64,000 bases of DNA from Cyathus striatus. Lineage: Eukaryota > Basidiomycota > Agaricomycetes > Agaricales > Nidulariaceae. The notes under the pieces were generated by a model that made no database searches, had not been told where the DNA came from, and saw nothing but the letters and a program-made list of their open reading frames with translations. A program made the translations under genes and the position numbers. The stretch is from positions 2,232,001 through 2,296,000 of the forward strand of contig JAOVFP010000013.1 in NCBI GenBank assembly GCA_025738555.1. Reading direction: 5' to 3'. This document shows, one piece after another, positions 23,029 through 35,100 of this stretch. Within the stretch, counting starts at the first letter, position 1. Every line of letters starts with the position of its first letter.

Positions 23029-23479
23029 TTAATTCCCTACGCATGTAAGATAGGCAAGCGTCGTCCCTATTAATCACAATTATTCATCAGCTTGCGATAT
23101 ATTCTGAACTCTCAGTCTCACCCAAACCGGTTTCTTTACAGCAAGCAGTATAATAACCGGGAGCTACACCACACGTACATACGTCTGTCAGAGAAAACGT
23201 AACAATATGCAACAATGACGTGTTACGTACCATTCATCCAAAGCACATTATGTGGCAATTGATAGCGACGCACTGCCCTACATTTAGTGGAAGAGTATTC
23301 GCTAAATTTGCTGGGAGATCTTTTGGGTCGGCGACAATTTCGCAACACACTGGATTGCCCACTTCCGGACAGGCGTCAACGGGAACCAGCGCGGTTTCAT
23401 CACCACATTGTGCAGAAACTAGTATGAAGATGACGGAGGAAAATAAGAAGCTAAATTTCGTCACAACTGAAGCCAACAT
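23029..23479 (-). pseudogene. Hydrophobin-like copy 3, apparently frame-broken
   Basis: Exon 1 (23231-23479) encodes a signal peptide and the family pattern with CCEIVADP and GQCVAINC. Exon 2 (23122-23184; CTCGVAPGYYTACC) and exon 3 (23029-23066; GTTLAYLTCVGN then TAA) match the 3' exons of the intact copies. However, exon 1 meets an in-frame TGA six bases before the gtacgt donor, and no donor gives the phase that exon 2 needs. One base too many or too few near 23235-23250 explains both. A TATA-like ttataaatg lies upstream on the minus strand. Either this is a recent pseudogene or the sequence carries a one-base error. Confidence 0.55.
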
Positions 23480-23723
23480 AAGTGAGGGGGGTTATTTGGG
23501 ATACAATTAATGAATGTACCACTGCAACAGAGTCTAGTGCGCATTTATAACATGTTAAAGGTTAACTGCATTACAACACTTATTAGTAAACATAGCGCAA
23601 GTACATCGTCTACATTTTACTTACGGCATACGCCGCTGGAATATCCGATATGATTTGACACCAGATTTAGGATTCATTGCATTTTTAAAGACTCATACGA
23701 ACTTGTGCAGCGATCGCTTTGTA

Positions 23724-24706
23724 AGGTAGACGACATTCATAAACAACTAACATCACGTGTGTGTTACTTTACTGTGACAATCTGCCTAAAAATGGAAATT
23801 TATCTTCGAAATCATAATAGAACAACAATATGATACTTTACAAGGCAAATTGCTTGAGGGAAATATACATATAAGTGAATAGAACATATCCACCAAGTTT
23901 TGTAATTTTTGGGTGCATACTCGCTGAGAAGAGGTATTTTTAGTATTTATTCCACATCAGTCTCAGAGGCTTGATCAATCACTCAGGTATCGCAAAGAAA
24001 CTGTCTCAGTTGATGATTTATATCTAATCTTTACTTAAATATATGATTTATAATCTCAGGTCAAATTAATGAACTCATGTGTAACAGTGTAATTGCCTGC
24101 ATTCCAATTGCATTCACCTTCTATGCATGGCCATTGGCACTGAGTATTGAAACTTTGACTGGTTACCACATAACCTATCTATTTCGGTTGAAATTCCTCG
24201 TTATAATTACTGGATCTTATCTGGGTAGTTCACAATTGCATTATTACTGAGATAAGTGTGCATTGACACAGTACACTTCAAGTTTTTTCTCTTATTCTTG
24301 CAGTGGCTACAGAATTTCAACATATTTATCTTCTTTGGTGCATTCTCAACTGTACTTTGGTAAAATTTCCGAACACTATTTAAAGAAACTCTTTCCCTAG
24401 AAGCATATTAGGCTTATATTTGTGGATGAGCAGTATGCAACGCGAGTTCACTTCACCATTTCCATGCCAAACTCCGGCTGCAGCACAAAATGTGCCACTT
24501 GTCTCCACAAACACATTTTAATCACAAAAAAAAAGCATACATATGTGCACTAGTATGCTGGTTACCATTCCCTCAAGCCACATTTGCGAAAACATATCTG
24601 GTTGTAAAGTTATTCAACTTATTGGTATGGCTACCGCAAAAATTACCATTTTCGGACGTGTCACGCTCATCACGTGACGTTAGTTGTTTATGAATGTCGT
24701 CTACCT
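23724..24706. mobile_element. Non-autonomous inverted-repeat DNA element (983 bp)
   Basis: The ends are 36 bp inverted repeats (23724-23759 and 24671-24706; start AGGTAGACGACATTCATAAA) with 35 of 36 bases matching. A TA flanks each side (23722-23723, 24707-24708), as expected for the Tc1/mariner superfamily. The AT-rich interior has no transposase frame; its longest frame is under 70 codons. So this is a MITE-like or deleted element that would need a transposase from elsewhere. Confidence 0.75.
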
Positions 24707-26182
24707 TAGGCGGGGTGATCTTCGGCTATGAGCTTGAGAGTGTGGGAGCCTCGTGTATGCATACTTGAAGTGCCCATGGGCCATACTATTAGCTCTAGCA
24801 GGTGAGTGGAAGAGAATCTTCCCACAGGCTATTAAGCCACCAGCTTAGTCGAGCGAAAATCGTGGCGAGTAGGCGCAGAGTAGGCGATTCGGAAGGAAAA
24901 TCTATATACAGCGAATCTGGAGGCCCTCAACTTCTCTGTGTGTGCGGAGACGAGAAGCAATTTCCACCAATGCGACCGAGCGGGAAGGCATGACCCAAAG
25001 GCAACACACTTGAGACATAATCATTCCCAAGGCTAGAACTTGATCGTTTTCTATACAGAGGGCATGGTCGTAAAAGAGGAAGGCAGGAGTTGCAACGGAA
25101 GATTCTGCCTTGTATACCAAGTCACCATGTGAATGAACGGAGCCATCTGTTGATGCAGTATGTTGGGACAAGGAGGCCGAAAGAGGCAGGAGCAGGCTGA
25201 GGCTTGGAAATTCAGAGTGGAGAGATGTCGATGAGGTCTGAGCAGCTTAGGTGTGGGCACGATGGGCATGGAATTCAAGAGTAGATATCTTCAGTGAGTG
25301 CTTCTGGAGCTATCACAATGCGGATCTGATTCGCAATACGTAAATTCCGGCGTTGTCGTCTCGCAAAGTGGCATCGTGGGCGGAGTGGTACTACGTCTAA
25401 GTATAGTATCATATATGACGTTCAAGTGAACTGTTACTTGGGTCGACTTGAAGAGCCTACGTATTATTGATACTGGAAGAAAAGCAGTGATGCCATCCAT
25501 TAGCGAGTGGGCGAGTAAAGACGGTGAGAAGAGGAAATGAACGTTCAACATACCGGCGCAGCCAGGCTCCAGCGGAACTTGACCGCGAACGCCCGAAACA
25601 TTGTTTGCAGTTGTTTAATTCTGTACACAGGTGCCCTCTGATAAATAAGTAAACGGAGTCTCTAGTCACTACTTACTCCGAGTCCCGCTATATCACTTTA
25701 AGTAGGTGTGTACTGTTCCTTCCACTACTACTTACTACGATGTTACAAGACAATCTTCGTCGAGACGTAGATTATGAATTTGCACATTTACTCGTTGTCT
25801 CCGATCAGGCTTACCAGAGTACTAACTTGAGGAGGCCTGAACATTATGATCGTACCGTACGCAATGAGCTAATTAATATTTATTTTAGGAGTATAGATTC
25901 AGGACACACGATTATGGTTGGGTTAAACCAGCAAGCATTGCGATCGCGAGTCTCGTTTACGATCTGTAGTAGCACTGTTCGGTGATCCATACGAGTACAA
26001 ATAGTACCTATGGTTGAAATCTCAAGTATTATAGTCGATGCCTGTCAATGGCATTGCCTTGATACAGAATTGAAGTGATATATCGTGGCATGTAGCAATT
26101 CACTTCGAAATGAACAGAAAGTGTACGGAGTATAAGTATTTGAAAGATTGAGTCCTGACCGCCTTGCTTAACTTCGAATATT
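24707..26182. other. Intergenic, no supported gene
   Basis: Several 60-90 codon frames occur on both strands (for example minus 24902-25171, plus 25740-25985), with no domain, paralog or consistent introns. No repeat was seen. Confidence 0.3.
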
Positions 26183-26282
26183 ATGACATCCACAACATTC
26201 GCCAGACTTGTTTTTGCATTAATTAACTTACTAGTCCGCTTCCCCGCCAACCTGCTTGCTGCATAAATAACGATCTAAGTAA
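26183..26282 (+). pseudogene. Internally deleted hydrophobin-like relic
   Basis: The sequence starts like the signal peptide of the copy at 26799 (MTSTTFARLVFALIN), then jumps directly to a stretch that in another frame reads PRQPACCINNDLSK, which aligns with the exon-2 PSRPACCKASSTSLS of copy 1. The cysteine-rich centre is missing. I infer a deletion derivative of a family member. Confidence 0.4.
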
Positions 26283-26798
26283 GAACGACGCTGATTGATT
26301 TTTTGATGGAGTTACTGAGCTAATGTTACACGCCATCGCATTGCAGACTAAAAAGTCTACACTTCTGGCCTCAGACTTATAAATTGAGTTCAATCAAGTT
26401 CTCAATCTTGATATATGTTGAAATTATCAGGACCCGTCTCAACCTTACTAATTGAGCCACGGGATCGAGTTTGGAAGTATGTAGTGCTAGTACAATATGT
26501 ACTTGTACTTTATCTGTAGAACGAACATTAGTTGGAAAGAGAATGAATGTAACCTTAATGCATGGTGGAAACCCCTACATTCCACGCCCCATAACAAAAT
26601 TAAAATGACTCTCATAGTGAGGATAATAGAAATCAAGTAGAATTCTAGATAAGAATGGTCAGTGACGTGAAAGGGAATATACATTATTCGCTTTGTACCT
26701 GTCTAGATGTGGATTATTGATAAGGCTGGTGTTTACTTCATTGTAGTATAAATATAAAAGGCAGCCCAAGAAAAGCTGCACGTACCTCATCCAAGTCA

Positions 26799-27230
26799 AT
26801 GTCAACTTCAACATTTCTCAAGTTAATCCTTTTCGTTTCGTCTACAATTGCCGCAGCATATGCACAATGCTCGATGAGTATCCCTTTTAACGACTGCAGC
26901 TTTCCAATAGTGTGCTGTGACTTCGTCGGTGGTCTTAACTCACCCAACATCCCGCTTGGTGTCGGAAATGTCATTCCCAGCATAGGCGTATGTACACGGG
27001 GAATTGCCAAACGGTTAGTACTCTACAAGATTGATACGCCTTGGGAATTATATTACGTCACCATGTACTTACTACAGAGCTTTATACTATAGTAAGCCGC
27101 CTCATCAGAGCGCATGTTGCACTTCCAACAGTCTGAGTGAGCAAGAGTGACGGAAACATCTCTGCACCTCATGACTGACTATTGCAACTTAGATGGAAAG
27201 GTCTTCGCAAGTTGCGTCGGCGTCGTATAA
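26799..27230 (+). CDS. Hydrophobin-like secreted protein 4, eight-cysteine form
   Basis: Exons 26799-27013, 27093-27136 and 27193-27230 sum to 99 codons, 98 residues. The signal peptide MSTSTFLKLILFVSSTIAAA is followed by C-x8-C-x5-CC-x24-C, then after the first intron SACC-x12-C and the stop. Exons 2 and 3 align with the other family members (TSNSLNGKVFASC). Unlike them, the sixth and seventh cysteines are both absent. Exon 1 uses the donor gttagt, upstream of the usual position, which removes the seventh Cys codon. A strong TATA element (tataaatataaaag, near 26746) precedes the gene by about 50 bp. The role is inferred to be secreted or surface-active as for the family. Confidence 0.65.
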
Positions 27231-27483
27231 ATGAATTACTAAACTATACAAATAACGGAGGTCAGCGTATTAACTCAAATATTCCGATCTTACTCACGTG
27301 TAGCATTAAACAGGACCATATTGGATTGTAGTATGGTAGTAAATAAATCAGTAGGCCTGTCCAGAAACAGCTTCTTGTGTTAAGGAAGATATATTATTGA
27401 TTATGCCTTGGAGTAAAAGACGTCAGTCGATGATTTAGAAATATAAGAGAAGACGCACTCTCTATAGCCAAATTTATGAACAC

Positions 27484-30209
27484 CTAGTAAACACAACTAA
27501 GCCACAAAAACATAGCGATTAAAAGAAGCGAACTCCGTACCTGTCGAGCATCAGAATCACCTAATGCACCTGGAATATTCACTCTCCTTCTCAAACTCTC
27601 CGTCCCAGGAACTTGAAGGAGAACAGAATTAAATTCCTGCACTCCAGTTAAAGACCTTGAAGTGCTGGGAGATTCCGACAGAGCAACTAATTGACGAAGA
27701 TACCCTGTATGTTTGTCAATCTGAACAGCCAAATTATCCAGCTTTTTTCGTGACAAATCTTCTTGAATAGACGTCCCAGCAGAAAGGGGGAAGGAGGTAT
27801 TAACGGCAGTCGTTCCTTCAAGTGTGACCGGATTGGCATCGGAATCTAAACCGAATGATGGAACCTCAATATTAAGCTTCCTCTTGCCGCGAGCCTTCTC
27901 TGACAGTTCCTCGTGATAGACTTCCACGGCTTCTTCCAGCGCTTCCGTATGTATGACTTTTTTATATCGAGCAACATATGCTTCCTGAATGACTGTATAT
28001 GACGCTAATATCAGCCAGTATTATCAAATAATGCAGATTATCTTACTGGATATAAGAATTGTCATCGTTCCAACACCAAGTAACGCCCAAACAACGAAGA
28101 CGGAGCGACCCGCGGGTGTCTTTGGAGAAAAATCACCATATCCAAGCGTAGTGAATGCAACAAAACCTTGATATGTATAAATTGTATAAATACGCAAACG
28201 ATAAAAACCTCATACTAGAAGAAATTACTTACAAAAATACATCGCGCTGCCAAAGGGCCATCCTTCCGTTTTCATGAATATCGCAGATCCTATCTATTTG
28301 AAGTCAACACGAATTGCCTAATGCATATTATAAATACACGTACCATCCAGAAAATAATAAACACGGTCCACGCAAACGAAAGATGAGCATAAAACTCGCG
28401 CTTTTCTTCATTTTCCACCTCCTCCACGATGTCCTCCTCCACTTCCTCCATATCTTCCAACTCCTTTCCTTCTTCCATTTTCGAATTTGAGATCTCAGAA
28501 TTCCCTTCGGGATTCGAACTCAAAGGTGACTCGTCACGCTTATTATTCAAGCTCCATTTCAGAATATCCTCCTCAGACATGCCCATAGCTACTGCAATAC
28601 CAACCCTCCCTATGAATGCTGCCATATGTCCCACCCTCGAGTGAGTTAGCGTTCTCAGAGGCCCGTGAAAAATGCCTGGTCTTGCTTCAGCTCCAGCAGG
28701 AAGTTCGAAGCCCGGGGGTAAGAGTTTTTCAAGTGGTACCCCAGCTTCGAAAGCCGCAGCCGCAAGTTCAGGCATAGTTAGACTTTCGATGTTAAGGTGC
28801 ATCCCCGGAGGAACTCGTCCCTTCCTCAACGTATGATGCTTCTTCGTTGAAGGACGATTACAAATTCCTAGTGTAAGGCGTATCCACCTCGTACATTTCG
28901 ATGACCACCTAGGTGGCGTGTCGCCGACATTCTTAACCCAAATAGGTCGTTTACTAGATTTCAAACGCCATTTTACTGCATCTGTCCAGCGGCCGTTGAT
29001 GCGTTGTTGACGTTCGTTCAGGCGGGCATAATGGAGACGCTTCTGAAGACGGAATTGGATAGCTTCGAGTAGGGCATCACGAATTAGATTGACTGTTAAT
29101 GCGAGATTGATGATTCCGATTACTGCATAGGAACAGGTGAATATGCGGGATCCTACTGTAACGGGTGTTATGTCTCCAAACCCTATGCCAATATTATTTG
29201 TACCGAATGTTCAAGTACGTAATGTTTACATACCTATGGTCTCAATAGATGCTACTGTGAAATATAATGCATCTATAAATGACAAGTCGAGGAGTTTGCT
29301 GTGGACCAGCGCGCCCAGTGCTATATAGCACAACATTATGATAATACTGACAAGCAATGAACGTTGTTTTTTAGTTAACCCGCTGCCTAAAATAGAGACG
29401 ATTATAATAGTAAAAAATGGATATTTATAAAAGACATACCACTGGTCGCAATGTCTTGTATGCGCAAATAATCGATAATAAGCGTGATATTAGTAACCAG
29501 AGATACAATGCTTGAGCATACAGTCATCCAAAACGATTGCCCATAAGTGAACCCGTCGTCAAAACGATGTATTACACCAAAACTGACTACGGTGACGATG
29601 TTGATAATATCTGAAAAGATTAATCAGTCAAGATTTATAGTACAGCATGGTGCGAAACCCACCGTGTACAGTCAAAAAGAAGACACAGATCAACGTCATA
29701 AGCTTGACCTTCCTCTCCGAAAATCGAACCAACAGAGCAGCTGTAGCAATCGCAGCAGAAGCCATACTAAATCCCATAGCAATATCTAAAGATCTTGGAT
29801 TAGGGCGTATTTCAACAGTCTTATTGTCTTCGGTTCTGATATACCAATGTCCTGTGAGGCCTGGAATAGCTAAGAGAACAGAAAATGGGATGAAGATCCC
29901 CGAGATGATAGGAAGGACTCGGTAGTTGGGGCTTGTAAATGGAAGACGGGGGTACACGGTAGATTTGATCCGTTGCAAGAACGTAGTGGGGCGTCTGAGA
30001 CCAGACGAAGAATTAATTTGTGAACTAGTATTGGGTCGTCGTAGCATGTCATGATTAAAGTGGCCACCATGTTTCCTTGGATTTGAACTTGTTCGTAGAG
30101 AGTCGTCCAAATTCCCAGCATCGTCATCACGCCCAGCGTCTTTCTCCGGATCTTGTTCCCGGTTCTGAGAAGAAAAAAGCATGGAAAGGAAAGCGACTGG
30201 GACGATCAT
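27484..30209 (-). CDS. TOK1: TOK-type two-pore outward-rectifier potassium channel
   Basis: Seven exons (29663-30209, 29440-29610, 29234-29386, 28344-29182, 28233-28293, 28047-28166, 27484-27992) keep frame for exactly 800 codons. Many hydrophobic segments precede the first pore, whose selectivity filter reads TIGFGD (codons split by an intron); the second pore reads TLGYGD near residue 600. Two pores after an eight-segment layout is the fungal TOK family. A long acidic linker (EDMEEVEEDIVEEVENEE) lies between the pores and a cytoplasmic tail follows the last segment. It should pass K+ out of the cell at the plasma membrane in response to voltage and K+ gradient. The last exon may be spliced again near 27540, changing only the C-terminus. 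It is divergent from the orotate phosphoribosyltransferase gene (277 bp apart). Confidence 0.9.
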
Positions 30210-30486
30210 CGTTTGAAGCTATCGTCTACATATATGCCTATATAGCATTTACCAGCATTATTTTTGCCAGATGGATTCAATACTAATACAGATCGTTACG
30301 GTGGTGGTGGTGGTACTGGAGAAAGAAGTGTCATGGGTGGATACCGGAAAGTGGCTTAGTTGGGACACCAGCACGTGGTTCGCAACCAATTTTAGATCGG
30401 TAAGTTAACTGAGTAAATGATCCAGATTAGATAAGTTTTATCTTCTGAATCTCAACTGCGACGATTTTCCGTACTCAAACTTCACC

Positions 30487-31232
30487 ATGTCCTCCAACTC
30501 TCTCGAAAAATACCAATCCGAGCTCATAGAGCAAGCCATGTCAATTGGTGCTCTCAAATTCGGAGAATTCACGCTCAAATCGGGCCGGTGAGCCTTCTCA
30601 GCTTCGTTCATCTCACAGGAATTTGCCAATCGTTAGATCGAGCTAGAATTTCCCCTTACTTTTTCAATGCCGGCCTGCTCTGCACAGGACGTATTCTCGC
30701 GTCTCTCTCAAGTGCTTACGCGGCCACTATCGTGGAGGGGCTGAATAGCTCTACGAACACCTTACCTACCTTCGACGTCCTCTTCGGCCCAGCGTACAAA
30801 GGCATCCCGTTTGCATCGACCACCGCCCTCGTCCTCTATACCCAACATAACATCGCCACTGGCTTCGCATATGATAGGAAAGAAGTCAAAGACCATGGTG
30901 AAGGCGGGAAAATGGTTGGCGTATCGGTCGAAGGCAAAAAAGTCGTTATTTTGGACGACGTGATGACGTCCGGAAAAGCCGTGCGTATCGCGATTGATAC
31001 GGTGCGTCAGCACGGTGGAGAGGTTGTTGGCGTTGTGCAGCTGCTTGATAGGGAGGAAGTGGGTCAGGATGGGTCGAGTAGCACTGTCAAGGAGATTGAG
31101 GGGCTCATTGGGGAAGGAAGGGTGAAGTCGGTGTTGAAGATGCGCGACTTGCTGGTGTGGCTTGAGAAGAATGGTATGCAGAGTGAGCTTGAGCGTATGA
31201 GGGCGTATTGGGAGAAGTACGGATTAAAGTAA
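30487..31232 (+). CDS. URA5: Orotate phosphoribosyltransferase
   Basis: Exon 1 (30487-30587) and exon 2 (30647-31232) give 228 residues, the usual length. The start MSSNSLEKYQSELIEQAMS and FTLKSGR..ISPYFFNAGL are characteristic; FGPAYKGIPFAS and the PRPP-binding motif VVILDDVMTSGKAV are intact, with the flexible loop AYDRKEVKDHGEGG between. It joins orotate to PRPP to make orotidine 5'-monophosphate in pyrimidine synthesis, as a dimer in the cytosol. The acceptor of the single intron is gagctag, chosen because it alone restores the family sequence. Confidence 0.96.
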
Positions 31233-31422
31233 AGTGTAATCGGAATATCATTATTTGTCTGGGGAATTTCATACCACCTTCGCGGTCAGTTTCCGAATGA
31301 TATCAAGGTTTACTTCAACGTTGAAGGTCATGTAATTGGCAGAATTGAAATTTATGATACAGTATCGTTAATTACCATAATACAAACACTCCGTGTCGTG
31401 TTACTACTAGGGATTAATACAT

Positions 31423-31724
31423 TTAACAAGTGCAAGGCTTGTTTTCGGAAGTACAACCACAGTTGTCGCTGCTCCCGCTGCATGAGCACTGGTAATCAAA
31501 GTCAGGCATTGTATCTCGAAGACTCGGGGAACCAAGAAGCGACTTACATTCTTGGTATGAGCCTTATTCGCACAATCGTTGCAGTTACACTTTCCTTTAG
31601 GACAAGCGCAGCCAGTCCCCTCAGGACCGCAAGTACTACAGGAGAACGCTCAGTGAAGTACAGTATATATGACATGACAACGGACATACCCGCAGTTAGA
31701 TTGACATGTACAATCTGTTGCCAT
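31423..31724 (-). CDS. Metallothionein-like cysteine-rich protein
   Basis: Exon 1 (31690-31724) begins MATDCTCQSNCG; exon 2 (31548-31635) adds TCGPEGTGC, then CPKGKCNCNDCANK, so C-x-C and C-x-x-C pairs abound in a ~41-residue core. Exon 3 (31423-31477) reads CGCTSENKPCTC then TAA in one frame, but that frame does not join exon 2 at the canonical gtaagt donor: two bases are missing. So the C-terminus is uncertain. Likely role: binding Cu, Zn or Cd through thiolate clusters in the cytosol. The gene has a strong TATA box upstream and converges on the orotate phosphoribosyltransferase gene. Confidence 0.65.
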
Positions 31725-31808
31725 TATAGATGATGATATTCAAATTGGAATAGACGAGTGAATAGAGGGAATGCTGGATGAAGACGACATTCTTGCGTGC
31801 TCACAGGG

Positions 31809-31816
31809 TTTATATA
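31809..31816 (-). promoter_or_regulatory. TATA box of the metallothionein-like gene
   Basis: TATATAAA on the minus strand, 85 bp upstream of the ATG at 31724, a usual distance for a fungal TATA plus a short 5' leader. Metal-induced genes of this type commonly have a TATA box. No metal-response element was identified. Confidence 0.55.
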
Positions 31817-32105
31817 CGCTCTAGGACTTGGGGTCAAATGACGTATAGGGCGGGGCGGTTTCAATTTGCATTACGTTCCGTACTCCATCCAAGCCGAGGG
31901 TACTCGATGCACAAATGCGATTGGCCAGTAAAAATAGTCCCTGCAGCTAACTGCAGTAACTGTTAGCTGACATCGACAGAAGCTTGGAGTTGATACAATG
32001 GAAGGTAAGCAGCTTTAGTCTTTATCATTTCTAATTCATACTTTGGCAAGGTATATACATTTCATTAAAACATTAAAGCATATCATTGATATCAAGCATT
32101 GACAA

Positions 32106-35100
32106 CTACTCAGCTTCACGCAAAATGGGTCTCTCAAATGCCCCCGCCTCGTCATCATCGTCATCTCCAAAATCAATCTCAAAGTCCGAGTCCTCATGCT
32201 TCTGCATAATCATCGACTGAATCCTTAGCATATGCTCGTCCATATTCTCCTCTGCCTTGCGCCTACGCTCAGCGTCGAAGTTGGCATTTGGGTCGATGGG
32301 TTCTTCAGGGTCCCAGTCGATCTGCTTGCCACGCCAGCCTCCGCGTCGGTAGATGAAGTTCATGAATGCTCTCCAAAGTGGGTCGAGGGACAGTACGATC
32401 GGGTTACCAACGACAATGAGCATCGCCTGGGCCCGAGTAATAGCCACTATCGAGGCAGTCAGTTTTGCCAACTTGATCAATAAGTTATAAGGACCCACCG
32501 TTGAAGCGACGCTCATTAGCGACGAATCCGAGGGAACGCCTGATATCTGAGGCTATGAAGTGTGTGTTGCTGCGAACAGTCGAGATGATTATGATGCGAC
32601 GTTCCTACAATGGCGTTGTTTTCTTAAGACGATTGTTACCAAACGAAGCTTGTATCGTACCTGCCCTTGGAACTCCTCAACGCTTCCGACCTTGATATCC
32701 CTCGTCTTCATGTCTCTACGGAGGACGTCTAGTATCTTGCATCTTTGAGCATGGTAGGGTGTGATAACTCCGATATCATTAGCCTCTATACTCGGCATAA
32801 GCAAGACAGGAACATGACATCATAGTGAAGAACGTACGAAGGCGCTTCTTACGATCATCAAGCAACGCTAGGATATACTTCTTGACTTGTGTTACCTCGT
32901 CAATATTGAAGAACGAAGGTGACCGCGATTCCCGTTCATCCCTTCCAATCAGGCCATGGAATATGATCGGGAACTTCTTCTTGGGTAGTTCCTCGTAGTT
33001 CTCAAGACTATGCGTCATAATAGGATCGCCACAAGGCTGAAGCTCAGAGTCGTAGAATTGTTCGTTGGGGAATTGGAGAATATCAGGGTGAGAACGGAAG
33101 TTCTTGACCAACTTAACGATCCTGCGGTATAGGTTAGCATACTAGCTGCAATACAAAGAAAGGAAAACACACGTTATTCCACGACCTGTATCTAATTCAT
33201 AGATACTCCTTTCCATGATCCTGGAGAGATAACTGGTCTTGAGTCCAAGGGTATTCGCAAGACCTGAATGGACAATAGGTCCGAGCTGCTGGTTATCACC
33301 AGCAATGATTATATTTGTTTTCTCGTCCGCATTGCTCTTGATGGGAACCATAACCTCTGGTTCTTTCCCTTGTCCAGCCTCGTCAATGAAGATATGGGTG
33401 AAATGCCCTGCCTTGATGCCCAGGTTCGCGGGTACACCACCAGAGAGGCACGTTGCCACTACAACACGGTACTTCCTGAGGGTGTCCACAGGCGGCATGG
33501 CAAAGACGGTGTTTTCGTTAATAAGGGAAAAATCGCGGAGAGATTTGGGCATATCATCAATCTTGCGGGTGAGCGAGTTGAGTCGGAATACTTGGGTCCT
33601 TCCGAGGTTCGTCAGTTTCATGGCGATTAGGTCTGCAGCGGAATTGCTGGGTGCACATGCGAGAATGCGAACTTCGGGGTCCCGGTCTAGGAGCTGCTGC
33701 ATGGCTTCAACAATGGTAACTGTCTTGCCTGTACCGGGTCTGCAGAGACGTGAGGCGGGGATGAAACATGCAATTATCGGACTTACGGTCCAAATACCAC
33801 GAATGGGACACTTCCAGGGGCTTGATTGACAATAGCAGCGACAGTTTCCATCTGCTCTTCATCTCCAATGAGCTGGTGGAACATTGGCACAAACCCGTCC
33901 CTCTGCTCATAAGTGACTCTCTTTAGTCCTTCTATGTGAGTAGGACCTGGGAACAGCGCTCGTGAAGGGTTGAACTTGTTTGTCAGGGCAAAGTGCATGC
34001 GCCTGTACGGGAGACGGTTAAGTTTGAATCGTACATCGAATGTAGTTCCGCGGAACGCGTGGAAGCCTTCGCCAAAACGAAGACTGACTTGATTGAGTAG
34101 GACCTGGTGAACGCGACCTTCGTACCATTTTCCGTTGGGCTCATCGGTTTTCTTGACGAGTATAAAATCACCGACGAGTACAGACGGCCGGTTCTCTGCA
34201 AGACCTTCAACTTTGAGTCTAAGAGATGAATGGGTATAAGGATCTGTGGAATGACAAGGATGGACACACGTACTTGTACCTGGGATAATCAGATTCGAGC
34301 TCAACATCAGTAAGCGAATATGCTTCCAGATCTTGTCTGGGAAGGAAAGATTAAAGGAATACATTATAGCGTAGAACGGTCTACATACCTCATCTTCTCT
34401 TCTTCAACAAAAAGCAAGACCTGGAACCATTTCCCGTACGTGTGTTCATTAAATGTTTCTGGCATAAATCGTCTAATGGCTTGAATAGCAACTCGCTGGG
34501 ACCTTTGAGCGAGAACGCCGTACGCCGCCTCGATGAGGGCTTCTGGGGGGTTGTACTCAGGGAGCTTATCAACCCAAGGGGTCCTCGTCCAGGTCGCTGG
34601 CCTCAAGCTAGGAACAATTTCACCGGATATCTTGGGCAGTGTCGCCTTTCTATGAGAGTACGGCGCACTTGCTTTGAGTAGTTCGTAGTCCTCTGTAGAG
34701 CCAACGGTTGCGGTCGCCCGCCTTGTAATTACGAATGTCTTCTTGGGTTCGGGAATCGCGAAGAGCATTTCTATTGTATCCTCATATTGACCAGCATAAG
34801 AAGGGTGGAATACAACGAATAATGAACGCGTTTGGGTTGGCTTGATGAGCTTGGATTGCTGGCCATTGAGACGAGCAAGACGTACAGAGAACCTAAAACA
34901 CGAACCAAGCGTCAGTTCTTATGGTTATTTTTAGAATGGACACCAACAGCACGTACGACTTGTCAGGCTCGTCTCCCTGAACGGAAGAGCGCATACGACA
35001 GCTCTGCAGAGCGACATTAAATTCGTTGTTGTTAGTCACAGCAACCATAAACTCAATCTTCTTGACCTCAGGATCAAGAACACCGAAATCAACCCCATCT

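Noticed and set aside
25051..25278. Minus-strand frame starting MNSMPIVPTPKLL
   Set aside because: Overlaps another frame of similar length on the same strand; no domain, splice pattern or paralog.
26440..26465. Minus-strand sequence starting TCCCGTGGCTCAATTAGTA looks like the 5' half of a tRNA
   Set aside because: No matching T-arm or 3' acceptor strand follows within a plausible distance, so it does not fold as a tRNA.
31952..31977. Short palindrome (cagctaac..gttagctg)
   Set aside because: An 8 bp stem with no nearby terminator, repeat family or flanking duplication; likely chance.
33239..33829. Plus-strand 196-codon frame
   Set aside because: It lies antisense to the helicase motor exons, whose motifs are clear on the minus strand.
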